Positions 9,656-19,189 of a stretch of 64,000 bases of DNA are shown here, in pieces (position 1 is the stretch's first letter; each line of letters begins with the position of its first letter). The stretch is from positions 1-64,000 of the forward strand of contig NZ_BLJI01000005.1 in the NCBI RefSeq assembly GCF_017312365.1. The letters run 5' to 3'. The notes under the pieces were generated by a model. The model did not search any database. It worked only from the letters and a program-made list of their open reading frames with translations, and was not told where the DNA came from. The translations under genes and the position numbers were made by a program. This DNA comes from Chroococcus sp. FPU101 (GTDB taxonomy: Bacteria; Cyanobacteriota; Cyanobacteriia; Cyanobacteriales; Microcystaceae).

Positions 9656-10465
9656 TTATTTGAGATTTAAAAATTTATCTAAGGCAGAGATCATATTAGG
9701 TGGCCATCTCCGAATCGTTTTAACCCATTCTAAATCTTGATAGCGACTATCCATACCAACGGTTGCAACCCAGTTACTTTCTGCTTCTCCTTGTAATCCT
9801 TTTTCCCACAGTGTCGCCGTTAAAGCTGCCCTCATATCAGGAAACATCGGGTATTTTCTGACTATATTTCGCATTACTCGCAAAGCTTCGTCTTTTTGTC
9901 CTAATTGGTAGAGTGTTACAGCAACATTCGCATTAGCCCAAGCAAAACTAGGAGCCATATTAGCCGCTTTTTTGTAATCTGCTAAAGCGTCATCCCACTC
10001 CCCTAAACCTGCTTTGGCATTGCCTCGGTTATTATAAGCCATCGCATCATCTGGCGCGATTTCTAAAATTTTATTATAGTCTGCGATCGCCTCCGTATAG
10101 TGTCCCTGTCCTTCTAAAGCTGCACCTCGGTTTAAATAAGGATCAGCCGCATCGGGTGCGAGTTGAATCGCTTGATTATAATCACTAATAGCCTCTTCTA
10201 GTTTATGTTGACTGACTCTAGCATTACCTCGGTTACTCCACACCGCAGGATTCGTCGGAAAGTCTTCGGTTAACTGTGTCCAATAAGCCTCTGCTTGCAC
10301 AAAATCGCCTTTATTGGTCGCTTCTAGTGCTTTTTTAGCGATTTCTTCCCCCTGTTGTAATTGTTCTTCTGTAAAGGAAAGGAAAGGAGTTTCAGCCGCG
10401 CTCGCACTCCAAGATATACTTAGAATCAACAATCCACACAATAAACTTAAAAACCAACGTTTCAT
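9656..10465 (-). CDS. Secreted tetratricopeptide repeat protein
   Basis: This is a 269-residue protein with an N-terminal signal peptide (MKRWFLSLLCGLLILSISWS, cleavage likely after ASA). At least four TPR units follow, with the canonical pattern (for example AVWSNRGNARV, ADPYLNRGAALEGQG, AMAYNNRGNAKAGLG). TPR arrays are protein-protein interaction scaffolds, so this one is expected in the periplasm or thylakoid lumen. The partner is not indicated by context. It converges on the RTX gene. Confidence 0.85.
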   Translation of the reverse strand: MKRWFLSLLCGLLILSISWSASAAETPFLSFTEEQLQQGEEIAKKALEATNKGDFVQAEAYWTQLTEDFPTNPAVWSNRGNARVSQHKLEEAISDYNQAIQLAPDAADPYLNRGAALEGQGHYTEAIADYNKILEIAPDDAMAYNNRGNAKAGLGEWDDALADYKKAANMAPSFAWANANVAVTLYQLGQKDEALRVMRNIVRKYPMFPDMRAALTATLWEKGLQGEAESNWVATVGMDSRYQDLEWVKTIRRWPPNMISALDKFLNLK

Positions 10466-10491
10466 AATTAATTAACCATTATTTTTTTATT

Positions 10492-10529
10492 GAAAAAGAA
10501 CCGTATCGTCTATGAATGCGAGCGGTTCT
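10492..10529 (-). terminator. Probable rho-independent terminator of tldD
   Basis: Read on the minus strand, AGAACCG (10529-10523) pairs with CGGTTCT (10503-10497) across a 19-base loop, followed by a run of T. It lies about 90 bases past the tldD stop and before the TPR gene promoter region. Confidence 0.55.
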
Positions 10530-10557
10530 CATCTATTCTACAAATTGTATCAAAATG

Positions 10558-10597
10558 TCATCGGTACACTTCCCTGCAAGGGTAGTGCCTGCGATGA
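10558..10597. other. Compact multi-part inverted repeat downstream of tldD
   Basis: Nested complementary segments are arranged symmetrically: TCATCG (10558-10563) with CGATGA (10592-10597), CACT (10567-10570) with AGTG (10584-10587), and CCCT (10572-10575) with AGGG (10579-10582). The whole can fold as one stem with small internal loops. It may be a dispersed palindromic repeat or an RNA processing element. I do not recognise a named RNA. Confidence 0.4.
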
Positions 10598-10617
10598 CCG
10601 CCTTCCGAGGTTAAGAT

Positions 10618-12087
10618 CTAGCGTCCACCAACGGTAATTGAATCGACTTTTAAATGAGGTTGCCCGACGGTTACATAAACGCTACCACTAACAGAGCCAC
10701 AGAAACCCGCCGCTAGTCCTAAATCTTGCGAACACATGGAAATTTTATTCATAATTTCTTTTGCTTCACCAATCAGAGTAGCACCTTTTAATGGTTTAGT
10801 GAGCTTGCCATTTTCGACTAAATATGCCTCATCGACGGCAAAGTTAAATTCACCCGTTGCACCGACGCTACCACCGCCCATTTTTTTACAATAAATGCCT
10901 TTATCGACAGAAGCAAATAAATCCTCTAAAGTGTAGTCCCCAGACGCGATATAGGTATTTCTCATCCGAGACGCAGCCGCATAAGCATAACTTTGTCGTC
11001 TACCACTACCAGTGCGGGGATGTCCAGTATTAATCGAACCAGCACGATCAGCGATAAAATTCTTTAAGATGCCATTTTCAATCAATAATGTCCGTTGAGC
11101 AGGCATTCCTTCATCATCCATATCGATCGTACCAAAAGCATTACTTGATAGCCCTTCATCCCATGCAGTTAGATTTTCGTGGGCAATTTTTTCGCCTTTT
11201 TTATCGATAAAAGGAGTCGTTTTTTGTTCGATTTGTGTTGTTTCTAAAAGATGTCCGCACGCTTCATGAAAAATCACCCCACCGAAATGATTAGCCATGA
11301 TGATCGGATAGGTTCCCGACTCTACATAATCAGCATAGAGCATTTTACCCGCCGACTCTGCCACATCTTCGGCATCTGTTTGATAGTTCCAAGTTCTCAA
11401 GAAACCAGGATCACTTGTATTTCCAGCGCGTTTACCAATTGAAGAACGATTTGCACCATCAGCACACAATAAATTGTAGCCAACAGACTGAGTTAAGCGA
11501 ATATCACGAGCAAAAGTCCCATCAGAAGACGCTACTAGAACTTCTTGCCAGTCACGGAAATATGCCGCCCGACGCGATTGGACATGAGACGCTTTTTTGT
11601 TGATATAATCATTAGCCGAAAGTAAAATATCGCCCATTTCTTGCATTGAACTACTTTGAGAAAGCCAATTTTCTTTCCCTTTCGCGCTGGCATAGTCTCG
11701 CAGCATTTCTAGATTAATTTCAGGAATAAACGCATTTGGAGAGGGAAGCGTTAAACCAAGAATCGATAATCCTTTTTCAAGAGCGTTTTTCAGTCCATTA
11801 AAAGATAAGTCATTTGTACTAACATAACAGTCAGCTTTTCCGCGAAAGACTCTAATTCCCGCACCAGTAGACAAACGAGGGGCAATGCTAGTGATCAGAT
11901 CATTTTCAGCCAGACAACTGATATAATTAACTTTTTCTAAGAAAAATTCAATAAAATCGGCACCCGCAGCACGTCCTAAACCGAGAAGGGTAGCCAGTGG
12001 AGATTCCCAAGTCAGGTCAAAGCGATCGAGACTCGGACTATACTGCAAGGAGGGGATTTCTTTGGAAATGAGTAAAGAGGATGGCAT
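10618..12087 (-). CDS. tldD: Metalloprotease TldD
   Basis: This is a 489-residue member of the TldD/PmbA family. The active-site motif is HEACGH (in [10 protein letters not shown]), which supplies the metal-binding histidines and catalytic Glu. The C-terminal glycine-rich region ([15 protein letters not shown]) is also typical. TldD works with TldE as a heterodimer that degrades unfolded peptides and, in microcin B17, removes a leader peptide. No tldE/pmbA gene is in this window. It is a common cyanobacterial gene, so a link to the peptide locus at 47-58 kb is only a possibility. Confidence 0.92.
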   Translation of the reverse strand: MPSSLLISKEIPSLQYSPSLDRFDLTWESPLATLLGLGRAAGADFIEFFLEKVNYISCLAENDLITSIAPRLSTGAGIRVFRGKADCYVSTNDLSFNGLKNALEKGLSILGLTLPSPNAFIPEINLEMLRDYASAKGKENWLSQSSSMQEMGDILLSANDYINKKASHVQSRRAAYFRDWQEVLVASSDGTFARDIRLTQSVGYNLLCADGANRSSIGKRAGNTSDPGFLRTWNYQTDAEDVAESAGKMLYADYVESGTYPIIMANHFGGVIFHEACGHLLETTQIEQKTTPFIDKKGEKIAHENLTAWDEGLSSNAFGTIDMDDEGMPAQRTLLIENGILKNFIADRAGSINTGHPRTGSGRRQSYAYAAASRMRNTYIASGDYTLEDLFASVDKGIYCKKMGGGSVGATGEFNFAVDEAYLVENGKLTKPLKGATLIGEAKEIMNKISMCSQDLGLAAGFCGSVSGSVYVTVGQPHLKVDSITVGGR

Positions 12088-12257
12088 AAATCGGTAAAAT
12101 CAGATTGATCAATTGCTGATATCTAACAGTCTAACAAGATCTACACTCTAAGCGCTGTCTCCATGAGGAGCTATTATTTTTCGGAATTTTCAGCTGATTT
12201 TCCTTTGCATTCAGTATTAATTGTTATATAATTCACAGAGAATTTAGGCTATTCCAG

Positions 12258-13148
12258 ATGAATCAACTTACTCCATTTGTTAATAAACTGCGGCGAGCCA
12301 AGAGAAACTTTGAATATAGTGTGCAGGACTTGACTCGTAGTTTTAATCAATCTTCTAAAATTGTTAATCAAAAAGAAATCAGAGTAATTGGGTTAAAAAG
12401 AAGTGGTAATCATGCGATTATTAACTGGATCTGGAAACAGTATGGAGAAGATGTAACACACTTAAATAATCTTCGAGTTAAATGTAATCCTTATCGATTT
12501 CTTTACGAACATTATCCCACTGAAAGACTTAAGCGAGAAGCTTTGGGAAATTTTACCGAAAAAGAATTATTAATCTATAGCTATGAAGATCATCGACTAG
12601 AAGACATTGTTCATCAAAGTTTTGAAAAAAAACATGATTTGTATTTAGGAAAAAGTGCCAAGCGTTATGATCTACTAATTTTAAGAGATCCATTTAATTG
12701 TTTTGCGAGTCGCATCAAAATGTATATCAACAAGAATCAATACGATAAACATCATACATTAGTGACTAATGAAAGTGTGAAATTATGGTTAAGCTATGCT
12801 CAAGAATTTTTAGGTGAAACTAATTTTTTAAAAAACAATAAAATTTGTATTAATTATAATTTATGGTGTTCTGAAATAGACTATCGTCAACAACTTGCCA
12901 AACAACTCGATTTAGAGTTTTCGGATGCAGAATTTGAGCGAGTTAAAGAACAAGGTGGCGGAAGTTCTTTTGATGGTTTGAGTTTAAAAGAGCAAGGCTC
13001 TAAAATGAAAGTAACAGAAAGATGGAAATTGATGGCGGAGCATCCTTTTTTCATAGAATTGATCAACAATTCCGAAGTCCTTGAATATTCTAATCAAATA
13101 TTTGGTGAGATTTCAGGCACAGAATTTTTGCTGAAAAAAAATAATTAG
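12258..13148 (+). CDS. Sulfotransferase-like P-loop protein
   Basis: This is a 296-residue protein with an N-terminal nucleotide-binding signature GLKRSGNHAIINWIW (about residues 45-60), in the style of the PAPS 5'-phosphosulfate loop. A second motif, LLILRDPFNCFASR (about residues 134-147), matches the 3'-phosphate loop pattern (RDPxxxxxSR) of sulfotransferases. These enzymes transfer sulfate from PAPS to an acceptor sugar, lipid or protein. The acceptor is unknown. No polysaccharide genes adjoin it. The gene stands alone after a roughly 170-base gap that holds its probable promoter. Confidence 0.7.
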   Translation: MNQLTPFVNKLRRAKRNFEYSVQDLTRSFNQSSKIVNQKEIRVIGLKRSGNHAIINWIWKQYGEDVTHLNNLRVKCNPYRFLYEHYPTERLKREALGNFTEKELLIYSYEDHRLEDIVHQSFEKKHDLYLGKSAKRYDLLILRDPFNCFASRIKMYINKNQYDKHHTLVTNESVKLWLSYAQEFLGETNFLKNNKICINYNLWCSEIDYRQQLAKQLDLEFSDAEFERVKEQGGGSSFDGLSLKEQGSKMKVTERWKLMAEHPFFIELINNSEVLEYSNQIFGEISGTEFLLKKNN

Positions 13149-13211
13149 AAATTCGGCTCAACCCGCTTAAAAAGCGATCACATCTTCATTGATCACTTCA
13201 GACACGAAATT

Positions 13212-13239
13212 CAATAGCTTATAGTTTAGCAAGCTATTG
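13212..13239. repeat. 9-bp inverted repeat in intergenic DNA
   Basis: CAATAGCTT (13212-13220) and AAGCTATTG (13231-13239) form a perfect stem with a 10-base loop, in the gap between two convergent genes. No clear T-run follows on either strand, so a role as terminator is uncertain. Confidence 0.35.
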
Positions 13240-13373
13240 CTCTAAAATTCCCTAAAACCAATTGAAAATTGCGTGATGAAATTTTCCACAAAAATGTTAT
13301 GCGAAGCGGATCATAAGTTTTTCATTTATCACAACTGAATTTAAAGACAAGAGCAAAAGTACGCTGACTAAAT

Positions 13374-13628
13374 TTAATCGTTCCATTCACCTTTAGGGGG
13401 TAATGGAGGATTACGCTTAAAAGTACGAGTTAAATCATCATCTTGATCTCTTTCACCTCTTAACCATTGTTTAATCGCTGTTTCGATGACTCGACTCGGA
13501 TCGTTGGTGAGATGCTTGATTTGTTCTAAAACTTCTGAGTCAAGATGGATAGAAATCTCGACCTTATCGGCTGTGCGTTGAGTAGGCATGGCATTTTCAC
13601 TCATAGACTTAAAGTTTGGTTCCTCCAT
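13374..13628 (-). CDS. Small ribbon-helix-helix-like protein
   Basis: This is an 84-residue protein. The stretch EISIHLDSEVLEQIKHL followed by SRVIETAIKQWLRG looks like a beta-strand plus two helices of the ribbon-helix-helix DNA-binding fold found in antitoxins and small regulators. The tail is charged and ends in a proline-rich stretch. No toxin gene sits next to it. A second in-frame ATG lies about nine residues downstream. I do not recognise a named family, and the regulatory role is inference from the fold pattern. Confidence 0.6.
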   Translation of the reverse strand: MEEPNFKSMSENAMPTQRTADKVEISIHLDSEVLEQIKHLTNDPSRVIETAIKQWLRGERDQDDDLTRTFKRNPPLPPKGEWND

Positions 13629-13833
13629 TGCTTGGATCTTCCTTTCCTATTGTAATCATTCAACAGTTTTAACGATCTGCTATGACATGAAAGTATGCCT
13701 TTTAGTCAAAACTTAACTGGGTTCCTTGTATTTATTTTCACAAAAATAGTACCAATGATGATTTTACCAAGATTTGACAAAGAACTTTAAAATAGATTAA
13801 GGATTCTTGATTTTTTCAACCCCCCACGGATAT

Positions 13834-15645
13834 ATGACTGACGTTCCTGTTTCTCGCATTCGTAACTTTTCAATTATTGCCCACATCGATCACGGCAAAT
13901 CGACTTTGGCCGATCGTATGTTGCAGCTAACAGGAACCGTCGAACAACGGGAAATGAAAGAACAATTTCTCGATAATATGGATCTTGAACGGGAACGCGG
14001 CATTACGATCAAGCTTCAAGCGGCTAGAATGAATTATACCGCCAAAGATGGTCAACACTATGTGATTAACCTGATTGATACTCCAGGACACGTCGATTTC
14101 TCCTATGAGGTATCCCGTTCACTCGCTGCTTGTGAAGGAGCTTTATTAGTGGTTGATGCGTCTCAAGGAGTAGAAGCGCAAACCTTGGCTAACGTGTATC
14201 TCGCTTTAGAAAATAATCTCGAAATTATTCCCATTTTAAATAAAATCGATCTCCCCAGTGCTGAACCCGAACGAGTAGCCAATGAAATTGAAGAAATCGT
14301 GGGTTTAGATTGTAGTAACGTGATCAAAGCTTCGGCGAAAGCAGGGTTAGGAATTGATGACATTTTAGAAGCGATCGTCCGACAAGTTCCCCCCCCACAA
14401 GATACCGTCAACCAACCGCTACGGGCCTTAATTTTCGATAGCTACTATGATGCTTATCGCGGTGTCGTCGTTTATTTTCGGGTGATGGATGGAACCGTCA
14501 AAAAAGGCGATAAAATTCGTTTGATGGCATCAGGCAAAGAATATCAAATCGATGAACTCGGTGTCCTTTCTCCCCAGCAGATCCAAGTCAACGAACTCCA
14601 CGCAGGAGAAGTAGGTTACTTTGCCGCAGCCATTAAAGCGGTTGCTGATGCGCGGGTGGGCGATACGATTACAAGTGCCGATCAAAGTGCCACCGAACCA
14701 TTACCTGGTTATACTGAAGCTAAACCGATGGTATTCTGTGGTTTATTTCCCACTGATGCGGATCAATACGGAGATTTGCGAGAAGCGTTAGATAAACTGA
14801 GTCTCAATGATGCTGCATTATCCTTTGAACCTGAAACCTCTTCTGCGATGGGTTTTGGTTTTCGATGCGGGTTCTTGGGACTACTACACATGGAAATTGT
14901 TCAAGAACGCTTAGAAAGAGAGTACGATCTGGATCTAATTACAACTGCGCCATCAGTAGTCTATCGTGTGACGACAATGGATGAAACAGTCGAAGAAATT
15001 GATAACCCCAGTCAGTTACCCCCTCCTCAAAACCGTTTAAAACTCGAAGAACCTTATGTTAAAGTCGAAATCATCACACCCGAAACCTATGTGGGGACTT
15101 TAATGGAGTTGTGTCAAAATCGGCGCGGTATCTTTAAAGATATGCGTTACTTTACCCAAACTCGTACCGCATTGATCTATGAAATTCCTCTTGCTGAAGT
15201 CGTTACTGACTTTTTCGATCAAATGAAATCTCGCACAAGAGGTTATGCAAGTATGGAATATCAACTGATCGGCTATCGGGAAAATCCTTTAGTTAAACTG
15301 GATATTTTAGTCAATGGTGATCCAGTTGATGCTTTAGCGATGATTGTCCATCGGGATAAAGCTTATAATGTGGGTCGCGGACTGACAGAAAAACTGAAAG
15401 AATTAATTCCTCGTCATCAGTTTAAGATTCCCATTCAAGCGGCGATCGGAGCTAAAATTATTGCCAGTGAACATATTCCCGCACTTCGTAAAGACGTACT
15501 AGCCAAGTGTTATGGTGGGGATATTAGCCGTAAGAAAAAACTACTCGATAAACAGGCTAAAGGTAAAAAACGCATGAAAGCCATTGGAACCGTTGATGTT
15601 CCTCAAGAAGCATTTATGGCGGTTTTGCGTTTGGACAATCAGTAA
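13834..15645 (+). CDS. lepA: Elongation factor 4 (LepA)
   Basis: This is a ribosome-binding GTPase that back-translocates stalled ribosomes or assists 30S biogenesis. From the ATG at 13834 it is 603 residues, the usual family length. The frame is open upstream to a TTG at 13807, but the family starts with the short lead before [15 protein letters not shown]. Visible motifs are the G1 loop [17 protein letters not shown], and NKIDLP, followed by EF-G-like domains and the LepA-specific C-terminal region rich in lysines ([16 protein letters not shown]). A probable terminator hairpin follows at 15663. Confidence 0.97.
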   Translation: MTDVPVSRIRNFSIIAHIDHGKSTLADRMLQLTGTVEQREMKEQFLDNMDLERERGITIKLQAARMNYTAKDGQHYVINLIDTPGHVDFSYEVSRSLAACEGALLVVDASQGVEAQTLANVYLALENNLEIIPILNKIDLPSAEPERVANEIEEIVGLDCSNVIKASAKAGLGIDDILEAIVRQVPPPQDTVNQPLRALIFDSYYDAYRGVVVYFRVMDGTVKKGDKIRLMASGKEYQIDELGVLSPQQIQVNELHAGEVGYFAAAIKAVADARVGDTITSADQSATEPLPGYTEAKPMVFCGLFPTDADQYGDLREALDKLSLNDAALSFEPETSSAMGFGFRCGFLGLLHMEIVQERLEREYDLDLITTAPSVVYRVTTMDETVEEIDNPSQLPPPQNRLKLEEPYVKVEIITPETYVGTLMELCQNRRGIFKDMRYFTQTRTALIYEIPLAEVVTDFFDQMKSRTRGYASMEYQLIGYRENPLVKLDILVNGDPVDALAMIVHRDKAYNVGRGLTEKLKELIPRHQFKIPIQAAIGAKIIASEHIPALRKDVLAKCYGGDISRKKKLLDKQAKGKKRMKAIGTVDVPQEAFMAVLRLDNQ

Positions 15646-15952
15646 TTCTTTATTTTAGATTAGGCCTTGGTTAACTTAGCTAAAAGTTGGCCAAGCCATT
15701 TAAGTTTTAGGGATGAATTAAAAGACAATTTGCTAATCATTAAAGTACTATTGAAACGTGACTTTTCAGATTAATCAGATTTTCCTGACCGCTTTACTGA
15801 AGTTTATTACGCTAATATACCCAAAAATTAAATAATAAATACATTGAGGGTATCTTAATTAAGAAATGTCTTAAAAATCCTGACAATTATTGTTTTAGAG
15901 ATTAAACTAGAAGAAGCAAAAAAGTATTCAATGATACTAGACAGGACGAATA
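15646..15952. other. 307-base intergenic region after lepA
   Basis: It holds the probable lepA terminator (15663-15697) at its left end. The rest is AT-rich with no convincing ORF, and presumably contains the promoter of the gene at 15953. Confidence 0.5.
15663..15697 (+). terminator. Hairpin after lepA, probable terminator
   Basis: GGCCTTGGTTAACTT (15663-15677) can pair with AAGTTGGCCAAGCC (15684-15697) with one bulge and two G-T pairs around a six-base loop. A moderately T-rich stretch follows. Confidence 0.5.
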
Positions 15953-16702
15953 ATGGTAGCTCCCTTAGATATTAATCCAGAAACTAGACCAGAATCGCAA
16001 TTAAGAGAAATTCAAGACGCAGCGATCGGACTAGCCGCAAAAAATCTCAATCCGACGATCTTAAGTGTCGAGTTTCTCAAGTATAGCGGAATTATTCCTG
16101 CTGATTGGGAACTGAGCGCACAACCTGTCATGAACCCTAATTTTGCTCAAATTAACTTCCAAAATGGGGTAAGTATTGTTGCTCAACCCAGAACCATCAC
16201 ATTTACAGCGATTCTCAATCATCCTAATCTAAAAGATTTCAAACTACCCGACATTGCCAGCAATTTTATTGAAAAACTTCCTCACGCTGAATATCAAGGA
16301 GTTGGGATTACAACTAGAAGTATTATTCCATTTCCTAGTAGTCCTGATGCAGCTAGACAGTATATTACCAGAACTTTACTGTCCCCTGGGCCTTGGCAAG
16401 ATTTTGGACTCAACCCAGTACAAGCAGGGATTAATTATCTCTATCAATTAGATCGCTGTCAATTTAATCTAAACATTAACGAAGCGAAAGTGCAATTACC
16501 CGATCAGCGCGCTCTTCCTGCGGTTCTGTTTGCAGGCAATTTTAACTATACAATTGAAACTGAGAACGAGGTAGAAAGACTCGCACTACTTAAAAGCGCA
16601 CTGAATCAATGGGACAATGATTTAAGAACTTTTAGTGAAATCGTTCATCAACGTTTTTTAGGACAGCAAATTAGTGTTTTTCCCTCATTGATCCCGAATT
16701 AA
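15953..16702 (+). CDS. Conserved hypothetical protein, unknown function
   Basis: This is a 249-residue soluble protein with no signal peptide or membrane segment. It alternates beta-strand-like stretches with charged loops, and no catalytic motif stands out. It looks like a conserved cyanobacterial protein, but I cannot assign a family. Its ATG follows a weak aggacg ribosome-binding site. The GST gene starts 16 bases downstream on the same strand, so the two may be co-transcribed. Confidence 0.7.
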   Translation: MVAPLDINPETRPESQLREIQDAAIGLAAKNLNPTILSVEFLKYSGIIPADWELSAQPVMNPNFAQINFQNGVSIVAQPRTITFTAILNHPNLKDFKLPDIASNFIEKLPHAEYQGVGITTRSIIPFPSSPDAARQYITRTLLSPGPWQDFGLNPVQAGINYLYQLDRCQFNLNINEAKVQLPDQRALPAVLFAGNFNYTIETENEVERLALLKSALNQWDNDLRTFSEIVHQRFLGQQISVFPSLIPN

Positions 16703-16718
16703 AGGAAATTTAACACTG

Positions 16719-17279
16719 ATGCTTAAACTTTATGGAGGAACTCGTACAAGGGCAACGATCGTTCGATGGTATCTCGAAGAGTTGAAATTGCCCTACGAGT
16801 CTATTTCTGTTGATATATCAGCAGGAGAACACCGCAAACCCGAATTTTTAGCCATTAATCCGATGGGAAAACTCCCTGCATTAGAAGATGGAGATTATAA
16901 AATATGGGAATCTGGCGCAATCCTGCTCTATCTGGCTGATAAATATGACAAAACGGCAGAAAATGCTCAAATTCGGAGTATTTTTGCTCAATGGGTGATT
17001 TTTGCTAATGCGACCTTAGCTTTGGGGATCTTTTTGGACGATCGTAGAGATCAAGAACTGCCCAAATTATTGCCTTCAATTGAGCAAATCCTTCAACAAC
17101 AGCCGTTTTTATGTGGGGATATTTTGACTGTAGCAGATATAGCAGTGGCATCCTATTTAAACTATGGTTGCACTCTATTGTCACTCGATTATAAGGACTA
17201 TCCAGTTATCATCAGTTATCTCGATCGATTGAGTCAAAGAGAGGCTTTTCAAAAAGCTTTTGGTACTTATCCGATTTAA
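16719..17279 (+). CDS. Glutathione S-transferase family protein
   Basis: This is a 186-residue protein with the thioredoxin-like GST N-domain. The N-terminal YGGTRTRATIVRWYLEE region supplies the usual catalytic Ser/Thr position. NPMGKLPAL carries the cis-proline, and ESGAILLYLADKY carries the glutathione gamma-Glu contact (Glu-Ser). A shortened all-helical C-domain follows. It probably conjugates or reduces electrophiles with glutathione. It lies close behind the hypothetical gene at 15953 and converges on the NTF2-like gene with two bases between them. Confidence 0.9.
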   Translation: MLKLYGGTRTRATIVRWYLEELKLPYESISVDISAGEHRKPEFLAINPMGKLPALEDGDYKIWESGAILLYLADKYDKTAENAQIRSIFAQWVIFANATLALGIFLDDRRDQELPKLLPSIEQILQQQPFLCGDILTVADIAVASYLNYGCTLLSLDYKDYPVIISYLDRLSQREAFQKAFGTYPI

Positions 17280-17281
17280 CA

Positions 17282-17680
17282 TCATTGCTCGTTGGAAGTT
17301 TTCGTATTTTGAATCATTTCTTGAATTGTTTCAGTATTGCCAAGTTCGTAAACGCTTATCAAACCGTTCTCAATGGTAAAAATTTGCCGAACTGTTGCAT
17401 TCGCAAGCACATTGCCTTGCAAATCTTTGATGATTTGATGAACGGTGACAATGTTCCGATTGTTTTCGTCCGTCTCGAATTTTAACGTCTCAAGCTCTAC
17501 TTGAATATTCTTAAATTGATTCGTCCAGTATTCGCGCACCGCATCGCGTCCATAAACGAAACCGCCTTCCAACCCGTTCGCCCATTTCACGTCTGGGCGC
17601 ATCAGCGAGATGATTGTTTCAATCTCGCGTTTGTTAAAAGCATCGTATAAATTTTGCAGAAACTGTTGATTTGAACTCAT
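17282..17680 (-). CDS. NTF2/SnoaL-like fold protein
   Basis: This is a 132-residue protein of the SnoaL/ketosteroid isomerase-like type. An N-terminal helix pair (FLQNLYDAFNKREIETIISLM) is followed by the characteristic PDVKWANGLEGGFVYGRDAVREYW segment and a curved beta-sheet. Members range from isomerases to binding proteins, so no specific reaction can be given. Its codon and base use is somewhat richer in GC than its neighbours, which might mean recent transfer, but the gene is short. Confidence 0.8.
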   Translation of the reverse strand: MSSNQQFLQNLYDAFNKREIETIISLMRPDVKWANGLEGGFVYGRDAVREYWTNQFKNIQVELETLKFETDENNRNIVTVHQIIKDLQGNVLANATVRQIFTIENGLISVYELGNTETIQEMIQNTKTSNEQ

Positions 17681-17847
17681 AATTATTCATCTGACCTCTT
17701 GCTCTTAGTAAAAAGAAATGCAAAAGTATTGTTTTTTACATCTATCTAACGGTAGATATTTTATAACAAATAATTTCATTCATCAGCTTGATGACAGGGG
17801 ATCTTAAAAATTGCTATTGGTAAGCAATCTTCTAAATCTAACTTAAG

Positions 17848-18711
17848 ATGCTGCAACAATCGTGGAAAACAGAATTACAAGATTTAATCAGGGGCATTTC
17901 AGGCGGCTTTTTATTTGGTATTCCATTGATATATACGATGGAAGTTTGGTGGATTGGTTCCTATACTAAACCTCCTTTAATGTTGAGTGTTTTAGCCGTT
18001 ACATTTTTAGTTCTTTTTTTACTCATTCAAACCGATGGGTTTCGTAAAAATAATTCTCATAGCTTCATACAAATTGTAACGGATAGTGTCGAAGCCCTAG
18101 CATTGGGTATTATCAGTGCGGCGGCTATCCTGATTTTGTTACAAGAAGTGACCATAGAAACCCCTTTAGATGAAACACTCGGTAAAATTATCTTTGAAGC
18201 CGTTCCGTTTTCTTTGGGTGTAGCATTAGCCCAAACATTAATTAGTGGTGGTGGTGAAGAATCAGAGGAAGAACAGCCACAGTTAACAGGTTCAGAGCGC
18301 AAAAAACAACGCTATCATGCAGCATTAGCGGATATTGGTGCTACTGCTGTCGGTGCGATATTTATTGCTTTTAATATTGCTCCGACTGATGAAGTGCCAA
18401 CATTAGCAGCACCAACTACAGCACCTTGGCTAATCGCAGTTATTTTAACCTCTTTATTGATTTCCTATGGTATTGTCTTTGTCGCTAACTTTACAACACA
18501 ACAAAAGCGGTTACAACAAGAAGGAATGTTTCAGCAACCCATCGTCGAAACAGTCATGTCTTATGTTATTTCTCTGGCATTAGCAGCATTTATGTTATGG
18601 TTTTTCCACCGCTTAAGTTTGACTGATCCTTGGCCGATGTGGTTACGTCATACAATTTTATTAGGACTTCCTGCAACTGTCGGGGGTGCCGCAGGACGCA
18701 TCGCTATATGA
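17848..18711 (+). CDS. TIGR02587-family integral membrane protein
   Basis: This is a 287-residue protein with about seven predicted hydrophobic segments and a charged cytoplasmic loop (EESEEEQPQLTGSERKKQRY). It matches my memory of the TIGR02587 (DUF2391) family, which typically neighbours a TIGR02588 protein, as here. Function is unknown. The stop overlaps the partner start (ATGA at 18708). Confidence 0.8.
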   Translation: MLQQSWKTELQDLIRGISGGFLFGIPLIYTMEVWWIGSYTKPPLMLSVLAVTFLVLFLLIQTDGFRKNNSHSFIQIVTDSVEALALGIISAAAILILLQEVTIETPLDETLGKIIFEAVPFSLGVALAQTLISGGGEESEEEQPQLTGSERKKQRYHAALADIGATAVGAIFIAFNIAPTDEVPTLAAPTTAPWLIAVILTSLLISYGIVFVANFTTQQKRLQQEGMFQQPIVETVMSYVISLALAAFMLWFFHRLSLTDPWPMWLRHTILLGLPATVGGAAGRIAI

Positions 18712-19115
18712 ATAAGAGTAAGTCTTTAGGTTCTCGTGCTAAAAATGCAATTCCCGCAGAATGGGTAACATTTGCGATCGCATTATTAATCGTTCTGTCA
18801 ATGATTGGTTTAGTTCTGTATACTTGGTTGACTCAAGACAAGCAACCCCCCGTGTTATCGATTACTCGTAGCGAAATTAGGGAAACACAAGGACAATTCT
18901 ATATTCCCTTTAAAGTCACAAATACAGGTGGCGAAACAGCAGAATCAGTTCAAGTGCTCGGCGAATTTCTGCTCAATGGAGAAATAGAAGAATCTGGAGA
19001 ACAACAAATCGATTTTCTGTCAGGGGGGGAAAGCCAAGAGGGAGCATTTATCTTTACTCGTAACCCACAAAACGGTGAGATTGTTTTACGAGTGGCTAGT
19101 TATAAACTTCCCTAA
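18708..19115 (+). CDS. TIGR02588-family protein
   Basis: This is 135 residues from the ATG at 18708, which overlaps the preceding stop. The longer frame upstream runs inside the membrane protein gene and is not believable. One transmembrane helix (about residues 19-42) anchors an extracytoplasmic beta-rich domain ([30 protein letters not shown]) resembling an immunoglobulin-like or CARDB-type fold. The pair with the TIGR02587 protein is a recurring arrangement and suggests a membrane complex of unknown role. Confidence 0.8.
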   Translation: MNKSKSLGSRAKNAIPAEWVTFAIALLIVLSMIGLVLYTWLTQDKQPPVLSITRSEIRETQGQFYIPFKVTNTGGETAESVQVLGEFLLNGEIEESGEQQIDFLSGGESQEGAFIFTRNPQNGEIVLRVASYKLP

Positions 19116-19189
19116 ATTCGTCTCAAAACTCAGCCATGAAAGCAGGATACACTAGAAAAAAGTGTGAAACATTAAAAAAAGAGCTAGGA

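Noticed and set aside
10618..12087. TldD as leader protease of the 47-58 kb peptide locus
   Set aside because: TldD/TldE do process some RiPPs, but this gene is 35 kb away, widespread, and the locus has its own C39 peptidase.
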